In this document: positions 7,286 through 16,121 of the stretch, piece after piece
Layout of the letters: each line of letters starts with the position of its first letter
Numbering within the stretch: position 1 is the first letter of the stretch
Origin: CAUZIR01 sp965250195
GTDB taxonomy: Bacteria; Chloroflexota; Dehalococcoidia; Lucifugimonadales; UBA2962
Assembly (NCBI GenBank): GCA_965250195.1
Contig: OZ252295.1
Span: 2,356,001-2,420,000 of the forward strand
DNA length: 64,000 nt
Direction of reading: 5' to 3'
Notes under the pieces: model-generated
Seen by the model: the letters and a program-made list of their open reading frames with translations, nothing else
Told to the model about the DNA's origin: nothing
Databases searched by the model: none
Made by a program: the position numbers and the translations under genes

Positions 7286-8905
7286 CTAGCTGCGCGAGTA
7301 GGCGACGCCGCCTGCTCCGGCGCGGGGGTCGGAGCCGCCATCGAAGGAACCGTCGGGCCGCCGCACTGCGACCTGGGCCCTGGCCATGATCGGGCTGAGA
7401 GGGAAGGGGTCGCGGCGTATTTGGTGGCCCATGCGCTCAAGCTCGGCCGCAACGTCTCCCCGGAACCGGGCCTCTAAAAACAGCGGTCCGCCCTCTGAGT
7501 GTGCCCGAGCGGCTAAGACGGCCTCTGCGGGCGACATGCCAAGGTCGATCATGTGCACGACGGCCTGGAAGACGGCGCTAACGATGACGGCGCCCCCAAG
7601 TGCGCCGACGGCCATGTAGGGCCGGTCGCCCTCCCAGATGAGGGTCGGGACCATGTTGCTCATGCGGGCCTTGCCGGGCGCGATGGAGTTGGGGTAACCG
7701 GGCCTAGGGTCTGCCAGGTTCATCCCGTTGTTGTAGATGAACCCCAGGCCCTTCGTTACGACGCCCGACGCCCAACCGAGCGTGTGGGTGAGCGACACCA
7801 TGGAGCCCTGCTCGTCAGCGATGCTGACGGTGGTCGTGTGGCCCTGGTCTTGTGGCCTCTCGTCAGATACGCGGGACGGACCCTTACGAATTTCCTCGAC
7901 CTGCTCTGCCAGCCGGGCATCGTTTAGCACGACGTCATCGACCGGCACCGGCACGAATTCCGGGTCGGCGTTGTATTCGAGCCGGTCGCTATGAATCAGC
8001 CGTAGGGCCGAGCCGATCACGTCCAGGTACTGGACGCTGCCGTGTTCCATGGCGGCGATGTCAAACGGCTCGACGAGGCGGAAGGCCTGGAGCACGGACT
8101 GGCCGGAGTCGGGCGGACGGACCGTCGTGACTTTGTGGCCGCGATAGCTGCCGGAAAGCGGATCGTAGATGCGGGGCTGGTAATCGCGCAGGTCATCACT
8201 CGTCACGAACGAGCCGTGTTTAACTAGATCGCTTGCGATCTCTCGCCCCAGTTCGCCGGTGTAGAACTCGCCGGGGCCTCCTGCTGCCAGCCGCCCGAGT
8301 GCCTCGGCGAGATCGTTCATGTCGATGACGTCCCCGTAGTTGAAGAACTCGCCATTCGACGCCAGGAAGATTCGGGCGCATTCACTCGTGGCCGAAAAGC
8401 GCTCCTGGGCTGTCGGCTGGCCGGGCATGGCGGGCATGACGACCCAGTCCATGAAGGTAGGGTGTACGGGCAGACCGGCCCGGGCCTGGTCGATCGCCGG
8501 TTGCAGGAGCTCTGACCAGGGCAGGGTGCAGTAACGCCGGTGAATTTCGGCGAGACCGGCGACTACGGTCGGCACCATCACGGAGGTGTAACCCAGCTCG
8601 CTACGGTGGTCCGGAAACGAAAAGAGGCTCGATACTTCGGTCCTGGTGGACCGGTCTCCGGCCCACATGTCCTCGCGTGCCTTGGATCCGGCCCTGGCGG
8701 CGAAGCTGATGGCGACGTTCTCGCCCGTGCGGCCATCGTAGATCTGGGCGACACCCATGCCGCCGGGCCCGCACATGAACGGGTCCCACACCCACTGGTT
8801 GAAGGCGCAGGCCAGTGCCGCGTCGAACGCGTTCCCACCGGCTTCGAGAACGTTTGCCCCAACCTCGGCCGACCAGGGCTGGGGACAAGCCACTACGCCT
8901 TTCAT
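7286..8905 (-). CDS. Gamma-glutamyltransferase family protein
   Basis: 539 residues, the usual precursor length of the Ntn-hydrolase gamma-glutamyltranspeptidases. Family signatures are the N-terminal ANVLEAGGNAFDAALA, PFMCGPGGMG, the autocleavage/nucleophile region GHTTTVSIAD (Thr at the start of the small subunit), and the substrate-loop segment MSNMVPTLIW. No signal peptide, so it would act in the cytoplasm, unlike many homologues. The start overlaps the stop of the upstream dipeptidase (ATGA), so the two are co-translated and may jointly process gamma-glutamyl or dipeptide substrates. Confidence 0.93.
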   Translation of the reverse strand: MKGVVACPQPWSAEVGANVLEAGGNAFDAALACAFNQWVWDPFMCGPGGMGVAQIYDGRTGENVAISFAARAGSKAREDMWAGDRSTRTEVSSLFSFPDHRSELGYTSVMVPTVVAGLAEIHRRYCTLPWSELLQPAIDQARAGLPVHPTFMDWVVMPAMPGQPTAQERFSATSECARIFLASNGEFFNYGDVIDMNDLAEALGRLAAGGPGEFYTGELGREIASDLVKHGSFVTSDDLRDYQPRIYDPLSGSYRGHKVTTVRPPDSGQSVLQAFRLVEPFDIAAMEHGSVQYLDVIGSALRLIHSDRLEYNADPEFVPVPVDDVVLNDARLAEQVEEIRKGPSRVSDERPQDQGHTTTVSIADEQGSMVSLTHTLGWASGVVTKGLGFIYNNGMNLADPRPGYPNSIAPGKARMSNMVPTLIWEGDRPYMAVGALGGAVIVSAVFQAVVHMIDLGMSPAEAVLAARAHSEGGPLFLEARFRGDVAAELERMGHQIRRDPFPLSPIMARAQVAVRRPDGSFDGGSDPRAGAGGVAYSRS

Positions 8906-9909
8906 GCGGAGGGCCGCCAGACCTGCTCGAACAACCGGAGCCAGTTGCCGCCGAGCACTTTGGCTATGTCTTCCGCGCTGTAACCCCGGTTGTACAGGCC
9001 CTGGGCGACGGTAGAAAGGGTGTCGGGGGTTTCCATACCGAACGGGTGGTGGTGCGGGTCCGGGACCGGGTTCTCGTCCAGGACCACCTTTGTGCCTTGC
9101 TGCATGAATAGCCAGTCGAAAAACGAGTGCGGCTGGTCCTGGGTGTAGTCGGTGCCGATGCCGACGTGGTCGATGCCGACCCGCTCGACGAGGTCTTCGA
9201 TAGCATCGACGTAGTCGCCGACCGTGGACTCGTAACCCTTCTTTAGGAATATCGGGAAGGCGTTTGCGCCTATCACGCCACCCTTTTCGGCGATGAGCTT
9301 TAATGCATCGTCGGTCTTGTTGCGGGGATGGTCCACGAACGACCTGGCATTGGAGTGGGTGGCGGAGACGGGACCGTCGGACAACTCGGCGGTCTCCAAG
9401 GTTGTCTTGTCGCCGACATGCGAGAGGTCAGGCAGGATTCCGAGGCGGTTCATCTCTTTAATGGCGTCGATCCCAAAGTTGCTCAGGCCTTCGTCGGATC
9501 GCTCGTAGCAGCCGTTGCCGAGCAGGTTACGTTCGTTGTAAGTGACCTGAATGATCCGGATGCCCAGCGCGTGGAATAGCTCCAATCTGTCGAGCCGGTT
9601 CTCGATTGGCGAGGCGTTCTGCCAGCCCAGTACCACGGCCGTTTTGCCCTCGGACTTGGCCCGGATGATGTCGGCCACCGAAGTGGCGTGCAGCAGGGTG
9701 TCGCTACGCTCCCGGAACCGATGGAGCCACTCCTCGACGTGGTCCATGGTCTCGCGGAAACCCTCCCAAACGGCGATGGTGGCGTTGATGGCGGTGACGC
9801 TACCGGCGTCGAGGCTCTTGTACACGTCCGGGCTGTCCCACCTACTGACGTTGAGGCCGTCTATTACGATTGAGTCTTCGTAAGCCTTTTGTCCGAGTTC
9901 CGCAGACAT
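8902..9909 (-). CDS. Membrane-dipeptidase-like (peptidase M19) protein with an altered metal site
   Basis: 335 residues from the ATG at 9909, preceded by GGAGAA; an upstream in-frame extension lacks family similarity. The TIM-barrel M19 fold is recognisable from LPDLSHVG (His), PVSATHSNARS (His), GGVIGANAF and DHVGIGTDY. The canonical first metal motif HxD after the opening strand is replaced (VIDGLNVSRWD has Leu and Val), and the bridging Glu appears replaced by Gln in VLGWQNAS. It may bind one metal or act on other substrates. Co-translated with the gamma-glutamyltransferase. Confidence 0.85.
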   Translation of the reverse strand: MSAELGQKAYEDSIVIDGLNVSRWDSPDVYKSLDAGSVTAINATIAVWEGFRETMDHVEEWLHRFRERSDTLLHATSVADIIRAKSEGKTAVVLGWQNASPIENRLDRLELFHALGIRIIQVTYNERNLLGNGCYERSDEGLSNFGIDAIKEMNRLGILPDLSHVGDKTTLETAELSDGPVSATHSNARSFVDHPRNKTDDALKLIAEKGGVIGANAFPIFLKKGYESTVGDYVDAIEDLVERVGIDHVGIGTDYTQDQPHSFFDWLFMQQGTKVVLDENPVPDPHHHPFGMETPDTLSTVAQGLYNRGYSAEDIAKVLGGNWLRLFEQVWRPSA

Positions 9910-10091
9910 TCGCTTTTCTCCTGGCCGGTAATTGGCCTGACGGGGTGTCGGCAGCGCCGCTGCATGGTAGCAAAAGGCCCACGGGATGAGTTCGGGCGTA
10001 AGATGCCGGGGAAATGCCCGATGGGCCGGTGCTCTTAACGGGAGGGCCGGTACCCGTGACTGAAGGCGCACAGGGGAGAGGAATCGAAAAA

Positions 10092-10772
10092 ATGGCCGAG
10101 CGACAAATTGCTATTTTGATCGACTTTGAGAACGTGGGCCTGGAGTCGATTCAGTGGCTGTTCGACCAGCTGTCGGAGGTTGGCCGGACTATCGTGAAAC
10201 GGGCCTATGCGGACTGGTCCAAGGAGATCAAAGCGCGCGATGACATGCAGCGGCTGGGGATCGAGCCGATTCACCTGTTCCGGTCGCCCTCGGGGAAGAA
10301 CGCCAGCGACATCAGGCTCGCTATCGATGCGATTGAACTAATGTACCAGTCGCCGGTCGATACGTTCGTGGTGGTTTCGGCCGATAGCGATTTCGTTCCG
10401 CTGATAAGCAGGCTCCGCTCGGCCGGGAAGACGGTGTTCGGCGCGGGCCGGCGGGCGGCAGTTTCCCAGACGCTCATTCATTCCTGTGATCGCTTCTTCT
10501 ACCTGGAGGAGGCGAGCAAGACGCCCAAAGCCAAGAAGAAGGAGCCCAAGTCTTTGCTGGCGAGGGCTATGCAGGCTGCACAAGACGAGGAGGGCAAGGT
10601 GCGCGGTAGCAAGCTGCGCGAAACGCTCAGGCGCCTGGACCCCAGCTTCAGCTTCCGTGACCAGGGCTTTTCCACTTTCTCCAAGTACCTGGAAGCCCAA
10701 CCGGGCATCAAGGTGACAAGAACACCGGGCGCGAGCGATGTGACGGTAACCGGATTATCAGGGTCCAAATAG
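10092..10772 (+). CDS. NYN-domain (LabA/DUF88) protein with C-terminal OST-HTH domain
   Basis: 226 residues from the ATG at 10092, downstream of GGGGAGAGG. The N-terminal NYN (PIN-like) nuclease domain shows acidic metal residues in AILIDFENVG, SGKNASDIRLAIDAIEL and VVSADSDFVPLISRLR. The C-terminal 70 residues (SLLARAMQAA..GSKLRETLRRLDPSF) fit an OST-HTH/LOTUS RNA-binding module. This fusion is known in bacteria and suggests RNA processing or decay. Transcribed divergently from the dipeptidase. Confidence 0.9.
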   Translation: MAERQIAILIDFENVGLESIQWLFDQLSEVGRTIVKRAYADWSKEIKARDDMQRLGIEPIHLFRSPSGKNASDIRLAIDAIELMYQSPVDTFVVVSADSDFVPLISRLRSAGKTVFGAGRRAAVSQTLIHSCDRFFYLEEASKTPKAKKKEPKSLLARAMQAAQDEEGKVRGSKLRETLRRLDPSFSFRDQGFSTFSKYLEAQPGIKVTRTPGASDVTVTGLSGSK

Positions 10773-10791
10773 ACACGGCCGGGAGGCATCA

Positions 10792-11823
10792 GTGAAAGCA
10801 GCGATTTATCAGGGCGACCACCGCTTCGAGGTCAAGGAGGTCCCGACGCCGGAGCCGGGACCGGGGGAGATCGTGGTCAAGACGCGGTTCTGCTCGATTT
10901 GCGGCACCGACGTGCATGGCGTGCTTTACGACGTCGCGACGGTCGGGTCCGTGCTGGGCCATGAGTACTCGGGGACGGTGTCGGCCGTCGGCGCGGGAGT
11001 CACGCAATGGAAGGTAGGCGACCGGGTCGCAGGTGCCGCAGGCGGGACGCCACCGGAGGGGTCGAAAAGCCTGTTCGTAGAGAACCCCCGCTACAACTTC
11101 CGCACGATGGGCTGGGGATCACTGCCACCGGCGTTTAGCGGGTACGCCGAGTACATTCTCATGGACGCCTGGATGGCGTCGCCCGTGCCGGACGGGGTCA
11201 CGGACCTGCAGGCTTCGATGGTGGAGCCGATGGCGGCAGCCTACCAGTCGGTTCACCGCTCGCACATGGCGGCCGGCGATACGGTGGCGGTGTTTGGAGC
11301 CGGGCCATTGGGCCTCTTCGCGCTCCAAATCGCCAAGGCCAAGGGCGCGTCGAAGGTGATCGTCTCGGAGCCCGCACCGGCCCGCGCGGCGGCCGCACTT
11401 GAGCTTGGAGCGGACGCGGTCCTAGACCCGACTAAGGACGATATTGTCGAGCGCATGGCGGATCTAACGGACGGCAAGGGCCCGCACGTGGTCATCGAGG
11501 CGGCGGGGGCGAAGCAAACTCTGCAACAAGCATTGGAGGCCGTGCGCTACGCCGGACGGGTTGTCCTGCTGGCCATAGCCTGGGAAGAGGTGCCGGTGCT
11601 GCCCGCCGACTGGTGCACGAGGGACCTGGAACTGACGACGACGTTCGCCTTCGTGCCGGAGTGGTGGCCGGAGTGCTACAAGCTCCTCGAGTCGGGCGCC
11701 GTGCGCGTCGAACCGATGCTCAAGGGGGACAGCCTCATTTCACTGGACGAAATTGAGCCAACGTTTAAGCGCCTGTTCAAGCCTTCCGACGAGATAAAGA
11801 TGGTCGTGGATTTCGAGAGGTAG
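10792..11823 (+). CDS. Zinc-type alcohol dehydrogenase family protein (MDR superfamily)
   Basis: 343 residues from a GTG with GGGAGG upstream. The GroES-like N-terminal half has FCSICGTDVHG (catalytic zinc Cys and following Asp) and LGHEYSG (His-Glu); the Rossmann half has FGAGPLGLFALQIAK. The four-Cys structural-zinc loop is missing, as in some sorbitol/threonine-dehydrogenase-like members. NAD(P)-dependent oxidation of a secondary alcohol or polyol is likely; the substrate cannot be told. 19 bases after the NYN gene. Confidence 0.9.
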   Translation: MKAAIYQGDHRFEVKEVPTPEPGPGEIVVKTRFCSICGTDVHGVLYDVATVGSVLGHEYSGTVSAVGAGVTQWKVGDRVAGAAGGTPPEGSKSLFVENPRYNFRTMGWGSLPPAFSGYAEYILMDAWMASPVPDGVTDLQASMVEPMAAAYQSVHRSHMAAGDTVAVFGAGPLGLFALQIAKAKGASKVIVSEPAPARAAAALELGADAVLDPTKDDIVERMADLTDGKGPHVVIEAAGAKQTLQQALEAVRYAGRVVLLAIAWEEVPVLPADWCTRDLELTTTFAFVPEWWPECYKLLESGAVRVEPMLKGDSLISLDEIEPTFKRLFKPSDEIKMVVDFER

Positions 11824-11830
11824 GCCCGAC

Positions 11831-12145
11831 TTAGAGCAGTACCTCACCGACCTGGATGATCGGGTCGACGTTGGTGAAATTTGGGATGTCGTTGAGCAGC
11901 CGGTCCTTGCGCTCGCCCGAGAAACTCTCGTCCATCGCCTCACGCGACCTGAAGGTGACGGTCACGACGCATGTGTAGGGAGCCTCCGCACCGTCCATGG
12001 TCTCGGTGCCCCGGCTCACTTCCATGCCGGTCATGCCCAACGGGCCGAGTAGCCCGTAAACCACGGGCACGTGCTTGTTGACGTAGTAGTCGTGGTCGAA
12101 GAAACCATCGGCTGTGTTGGGGTAGAACGCCTGCAATCTGATCAT
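11831..12145 (-). CDS. EthD family protein
   Basis: 104 residues. Shows the EthD dimeric alpha/beta-barrel pattern: MIRLQAFYPN, FDHDYYVNKHVPVV, then GLGMTGMEVSRG-like and VTVTFRSREAMDESF. Members of this family accompany oxidative degradation pathways, with undefined biochemistry. Its upstream region (12150-12240) consists of a duplicated intergenic repeat whose last bases provide the GGAGAG ribosome-binding site. Confidence 0.85.
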   Translation of the reverse strand: MIRLQAFYPNTADGFFDHDYYVNKHVPVVYGLLGPLGMTGMEVSRGTETMDGAEAPYTCVVTVTFRSREAMDESFSGERKDRLLNDIPNFTNVDPIIQVGEVLL

Positions 12146-12151
12146 TTTTCT

Positions 12152-12285
12152 CTCCGCTCTCTTCGTTCGCTCTAGTTAGCTCTTCGGCTGATGGCCAGTT
12201 CTCCGCTCGCTCTAGTTTGCTCTTCGGCTGATGGCCTCATCGCCTGGCGTTTGGCCGCTTCGCTACCTTTGGTTCACGGCCGTAA
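12152..12285. repeat. Dispersed intergenic repeat, copy 1 (internally duplicated)
   Basis: Two direct copies of a 29-base unit (12168-12196 and 12208-12236, one mismatch, 40-base period) whose minus-strand core reads GGCCATCAGCCGAAGAGC..AGAGCG. A related copy lies at 21923-22036 in plus orientation. In both places the repeat ends in a GAGCG-GAG series directly upstream of a start codon. Confidence 0.8.
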
Positions 12286-13401
12286 GTATGCTCTCGTTAT
12301 TTCTGTGCCGCCGTCTTTGCCGGACCACTCGGCCTGCTCGAACGCGGCGTTGATTTCGGTAAGCGGGAAGCTGTGGGACATCAACTCCGACAGCGCGTAC
12401 TTGCCCTGTGCCTCGACAAGAAAATCGAGGGCCACCGGCAGCGTGTACGGGTCGTAGTGGGCGATGCCGATGATGGTGGTGTTGCCCCATACGGTCTTGG
12501 CGACGTCCAGCTCGGTCGCGCCCCCTGGCCACATGTTGCCGATTTCCACTAACGTGCCGCCGTTTCGCGTCAGATCGATCCCCTCTACGAAGACGTCCGG
12601 GAGGCCGACCAGCTCCATGACGACGTCGCCGCCACGGCCCTCTGTCAACTGTCGAACTTGGTCTAACCGGGCTTCGGGCGTGTTGAATTCGGAGATATCG
12701 ACGACATCGTCCGCACCGCAGCGCAGGGCCAGGCTCAAACGATTCGCCGCGCCGTCTATCACGATGACTTTTCCGGCGCCCATCTCTTTCGCCGCCGCCG
12801 CCGCATTGATGCCCAGCCCACCGGCGCCCTGAATGACCACCGTGTCTCCCATGCCGACACCGGCCTTGTTAAGACCGAATATCACTTGAGACACGGCGCA
12901 GTTGACCGGCGCGACCTGCTCGTCTGCCAGCTCGTCGGGCACTTTGAATACGAAGTGCCCGGGATGCAGGTAGAAGTACTGTGAGAAGCCACCGGAGCAG
13001 TATGGGTAGTCTTCGGTCGTTTTGCGGAACCGGGTCCTGTTAGGACAGGTGTTTAGCTGGCCGCGCAGGCAGTTGTAGCAGCGCATGCAGGGAAAGAAGT
13101 AGGTGTAGGCGACTCTGTCGCCCTCCTTCAAGGGCCGACCAAGAGAGTCGGTTGTGATCTCTGAGCCAATTGCGGCCACTACACCGGTCATCTCGTGCCC
13201 GAGAATGGTCGGCCGGTTCTCGGGGTCGCCGGTCCAGTTGCCGGGCTTGAGGTGGCCTCGATAGTAGTGAAGGTCTGACCCGCAGATACCGGCGGCGGTG
13301 ATGCGCACGAGTATCCCGTCAGGCTCGACTTCGGGAACCGGTAACTCCTCCAGTTCGAATTTGTAGGGCTGTACATATACGGCAGCAAGGCCTTTGGTCA
13401 C
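12274..13401 (-). CDS. Zinc-dependent alcohol dehydrogenase
   Basis: 375 residues from a GTG with AGGAGGAG upstream. Contains the catalytic zinc motif AAGICGSDLHYYRGH and LGHEMTGVV, the structural zinc Cys series FPCMRCYNCLRGQLNTC, and the nucleotide-binding loop IQGAGGLGINAAAAAK. Full medium-chain dehydrogenase architecture, probably a tetramer. Substrate unknown; distinct from the structural-zinc-less paralog at 10792-11823. Transcribed divergently from the PlsY-like gene. Confidence 0.92.
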   Translation of the reverse strand: MTKGLAAVYVQPYKFELEELPVPEVEPDGILVRITAAGICGSDLHYYRGHLKPGNWTGDPENRPTILGHEMTGVVAAIGSEITTDSLGRPLKEGDRVAYTYFFPCMRCYNCLRGQLNTCPNRTRFRKTTEDYPYCSGGFSQYFYLHPGHFVFKVPDELADEQVAPVNCAVSQVIFGLNKAGVGMGDTVVIQGAGGLGINAAAAAKEMGAGKVIVIDGAANRLSLALRCGADDVVDISEFNTPEARLDQVRQLTEGRGGDVVMELVGLPDVFVEGIDLTRNGGTLVEIGNMWPGGATELDVAKTVWGNTTIIGIAHYDPYTLPVALDFLVEAQGKYALSELMSHSFPLTEINAAFEQAEWSGKDGGTEITRAYLRP

Positions 13402-13431
13402 GTGGGCGACTCCTCCTGATTTGATGCCCGT

Positions 13432-13461
13432 TTGAGGGGCGTCCGCGGCATCTTATATGAT
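13432..13461 (+). promoter_or_regulatory. Promoter of the PlsY-like gene / hydroxyacid cluster
   Basis: TTGAGG (13432-13437), 18-base spacer, TATGAT (13456-13461). It lies inside what would be the N-terminal extension of the longest reading frame, which supports the later GTG start at 13531. Confidence 0.55.
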
Positions 13462-13530
13462 ACGGCGGTTCGTCCGGGCACGGCCTCATCATGCGGCCGC
13501 CCGGCCAAGTTCAAGCGGATATCAAACAGA

Positions 13531-14163
13531 GTGGAATCACTTCAGACAACATGGTTTTATGCGGTGTGGGCCGTCGGGTCTTATCTCGTCGGCTCGCTGG
13601 TCGTCGGGGACCTGATATGCCGCGCGAAGGGTATCGACATTCGCAAGCTCGGCAACGGCAATCCAGGCACGGCGAACGTTTGGCGGCAAGTCGGCCCGCG
13701 TTACGGGGCCGCGGTTTTCTTGCTCGACATCGGCAAGGGTGTGGCGGCAACGCTGCCGCTGTGGTTCCTCGATATGCCGACCTGGTTCATTACGGTCGCC
13801 ATACTGGGCCTGCTGACGGGTCAGTTCTTCCCCATTTTCTTCGGGTTCGAAGGCAATACCGGCATGGCGACGATGTTCGGTGCGACGGCGGGGCTGCTGC
13901 CCCTGGGCGTGGCCATTGCGGCGCCGGTGGCGATTGGCAAGTTCGCAATTACGAGAAATGTGGGCTGGGCAGGTGGCGTGTTTTTCGCCACCGCCTGGCT
14001 GGCAGGAGGCTTGTTGCACTGGAATGCGTGGCCGGTGGGCGCGGCGATCCTCGGGGGAGGATTGGTGTTCGGCCGAACGATCGTCCAGTACAAATGGATG
14101 CGGGGCGGCTCGGCCCGCAGCGGCGGATCACAGGTGGCCGAACAGAGCGGCACCGAGCCTTGA
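13531..14163 (+). CDS. PlsY-like glycerol-3-phosphate acyltransferase homologue
   Basis: 210 residues from GTG 13531 (longer starts overlap a promoter and add no membrane or family features). Multi-pass membrane protein with about five hydrophobic segments. Motif 1 of PlsY is clear: GSYLVGSLVVGDLI..KLGNGNPGTANVWRQVG and a following DIGKG. Motif 2, normally GGKGVAT, is degenerate: GFEGNTGMATMFG lacks the Lys. Motif 3 is not obvious. It could be a divergent acyl-phosphate:glycerol-3-phosphate acyltransferase or a paralog with another role. Start choice is uncertain. Confidence 0.75.
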   Translation: MESLQTTWFYAVWAVGSYLVGSLVVGDLICRAKGIDIRKLGNGNPGTANVWRQVGPRYGAAVFLLDIGKGVAATLPLWFLDMPTWFITVAILGLLTGQFFPIFFGFEGNTGMATMFGATAGLLPLGVAIAAPVAIGKFAITRNVGWAGGVFFATAWLAGGLLHWNAWPVGAAILGGGLVFGRTIVQYKWMRGGSARSGGSQVAEQSGTEP

Positions 14164-14187
14164 AACAAAAATCAAAAGGAGTCTGAC

Positions 14188-15174
14188 GTGGCAAGACCCA
14201 GAGTATTTGTGACCAGAGACATATTCCCTGAGGCGCTAGACGCAATTAGAGAGGTCGCGGACGTTGACCTGTGGGACGACGAGATGCCTCCACCTCGGGA
14301 CGTGCTGTTGGATCGGGCGGCGGGAGTGGACGGCATCCTCTGTCTGCTCAATGACGGAATTGACGCCGAGTTCTTTGACGCCGCCGGGCCGCAGCTAAAG
14401 GTGGTCAGCCAGATAGCGGTCGGCTACAACAACATCGACGTTGACGAGGCGACGAAGCGAGGCGTCCCCGTCGGGTTCACGCCGGACGTGCTGACGGACA
14501 CCACCGCGGACTTCGCCTTCACGCTGCTGATGGCGGCGGCCCGACTGGTGGTACCCGGACATACTGCCGCGCACGACGGGTCGTGGCGCACCTGGCACCC
14601 GCTGCATTTCCTCGGCCAGGACATTCACCACGCCACGCTCGGCATCGCGGGCATGGGGCGAATCGGCTTCGAGATGGCTCGCCGCTCGGTAGGCTTCGAT
14701 ATGAAGGTCTTGTACTTCGACCTCTACGGACGTAAAGACCTGGAAGCCAAGCTGCCGATGACGAGGGTCGATATGGACACCCTGCTTGCCGAGTCCGACT
14801 TCGTCAGCCTGCACGTCGATCTGAACCCCAGTACCCACCACATGATGAACGCAGAGGCGTACACGAAGATGAAGCAATCGGCCATCCTCATCAACGCGGC
14901 TCGTGGCCCCGTCGTCGATCATATGGCGCTGTATGACGCGCTCAAGGCCGGGGAGATCGCGGGCGCGGGCCTGGATGTGACGGAGCCGGAGCCGATCCCG
15001 TCCGATCACCCGCTGCTGACACTGGATAACTGTGTGATCGCACCCCACATCGCCAGCGCCAGCGTGGGCACGAGGCGGGACATGTCGATGCTGGCGGCGA
15101 CGAACATCATCAACGGACTGGCGGGCAAGCCGCTCAAGACCTGTGTAAATTCCGAAGCGCAAGCATCTTCATGA
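14188..15174 (+). CDS. D-isomer-specific 2-hydroxyacid dehydrogenase
   Basis: 328 residues, GTG start after AAAAGGAG. NAD-binding motif GIAGMGRIGFEMARR around residue 152, catalytic Arg in INAARGPVVD, Glu in DVTEPEP, and His in IAPHIAS. Resembles glyoxylate/hydroxypyruvate reductases in overall pattern. The stop overlaps the start of a second enzyme of the same superfamily, so they are co-translated in a cluster continuing to the aminotransferases. Confidence 0.92.
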   Translation: MARPRVFVTRDIFPEALDAIREVADVDLWDDEMPPPRDVLLDRAAGVDGILCLLNDGIDAEFFDAAGPQLKVVSQIAVGYNNIDVDEATKRGVPVGFTPDVLTDTTADFAFTLLMAAARLVVPGHTAAHDGSWRTWHPLHFLGQDIHHATLGIAGMGRIGFEMARRSVGFDMKVLYFDLYGRKDLEAKLPMTRVDMDTLLAESDFVSLHVDLNPSTHHMMNAEAYTKMKQSAILINAARGPVVDHMALYDALKAGEIAGAGLDVTEPEPIPSDHPLLTLDNCVIAPHIASASVGTRRDMSMLAATNIINGLAGKPLKTCVNSEAQASS

Positions 15175-16118
15175 AAATCGTCCTGGGATACGTAGAGGGC
15201 GAGTTCTATAAAGAACTTTCGAAGGAGTTTCCGGACCACGAGTTCGTGCCCGCACCGTCGGTCGGCGAGCAGCTCGAAGAGGTGGGGGACGCCGAGGTCT
15301 TTTATGGCTGGCCGGGCAGGGACGTGTTCCTCGCCGCCAAGAATCTGAAATGGATTCAGTGCGGTGGCACCGGCGTGGACGCCGTGTTGAAGACGCCCGA
15401 GGTGGCCGAGTCGGACGTCGTACTGACCAACATGATCGGCCCACACACGGCGCCGATTGCCGACCACACGCTGGGCATGATCATCACGCTGGCGCATCGG
15501 CTACAGGAGATGTGGGAGTCCCAGGGACGGCATGATTGGGACATCCCCCACTGGCACGAGACGCTGACCGAGCTGGAGGGCTCCACTCTGGGGCTGGTTG
15601 GAGCCGGTGGTATCGGGCAGGCCGTGGCGAAGCGTGCCAAGGGTTTCGGCATGACGGTTTTGGCCGTCGATCCCCAGGACATCACGTCCGACTACGTTGA
15701 CCAAGCCTGGCCGGTGGCTCGATTGGGCGACCTGGCGGAGGCGGCGGACTGGCTGGTGGTGACGGCGCCTTTCGCGCCGGGCAGCAAGCATCTTGTGGGC
15801 GATAGCGTGTTTAGCCGGATGCCGGCCCATGCACGGCTGATCGTGGTCTCGCGGGGCGGCGTGGTCGAGGAGGGCGCGCTGCTCAAGGCGCTGGAGTCGA
15901 GCCGCATCGCCGGTGCCGCGCTCGACGTGTTCGAGAGCGAGCCCCTGGCAAAGGACAGCCCGTTCTGGGATTTTCCGAACGTTCTCATCACGCCCCATGT
16001 CTCGGCGGAGACGGCAGAGACTTTCGCCAGGCGTAGGGAAATTTTCCGCAGTAATTTGCAGCGTTACTTCGCCGGGGAGCCGCTGCTCTACGAAGTCGAC
16101 AAGCACGCCGGGTACTAG
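15171..16118 (+). CDS. D-2-hydroxyacid dehydrogenase family protein (second copy)
   Basis: 315 residues, co-translated with the preceding enzyme (ATGA). Nucleotide-binding motif GLVGAGGIGQAVAKR, catalytic Arg region IVVSRGGVVEE, acid in DVFESEP and His in ITPHVSAETAE. Sequence is clearly divergent from its neighbour, so they probably handle different 2-oxo acids. The SAF-domain oxidoreductase starts 3 bases later. Confidence 0.92.
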   Translation: MKIVLGYVEGEFYKELSKEFPDHEFVPAPSVGEQLEEVGDAEVFYGWPGRDVFLAAKNLKWIQCGGTGVDAVLKTPEVAESDVVLTNMIGPHTAPIADHTLGMIITLAHRLQEMWESQGRHDWDIPHWHETLTELEGSTLGLVGAGGIGQAVAKRAKGFGMTVLAVDPQDITSDYVDQAWPVARLGDLAEAADWLVVTAPFAPGSKHLVGDSVFSRMPAHARLIVVSRGGVVEEGALLKALESSRIAGAALDVFESEPLAKDSPFWDFPNVLITPHVSAETAETFARRREIFRSNLQRYFAGEPLLYEVDKHAGY

Positions 16119-16121
16119 GCG

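Noticed and set aside
8902..10071. 54-residue N-terminal extension of the dipeptidase
   Set aside because: Pro/Arg/Ala rich, overlaps the divergent promoter region, and the ATG at 9909 has GGAGAA.
10014..10091. 26-residue N-terminal extension of the NYN protein
   Set aside because: Not conserved in style, and the ATG at 10092 has a better ribosome-binding site and begins directly with the domain.
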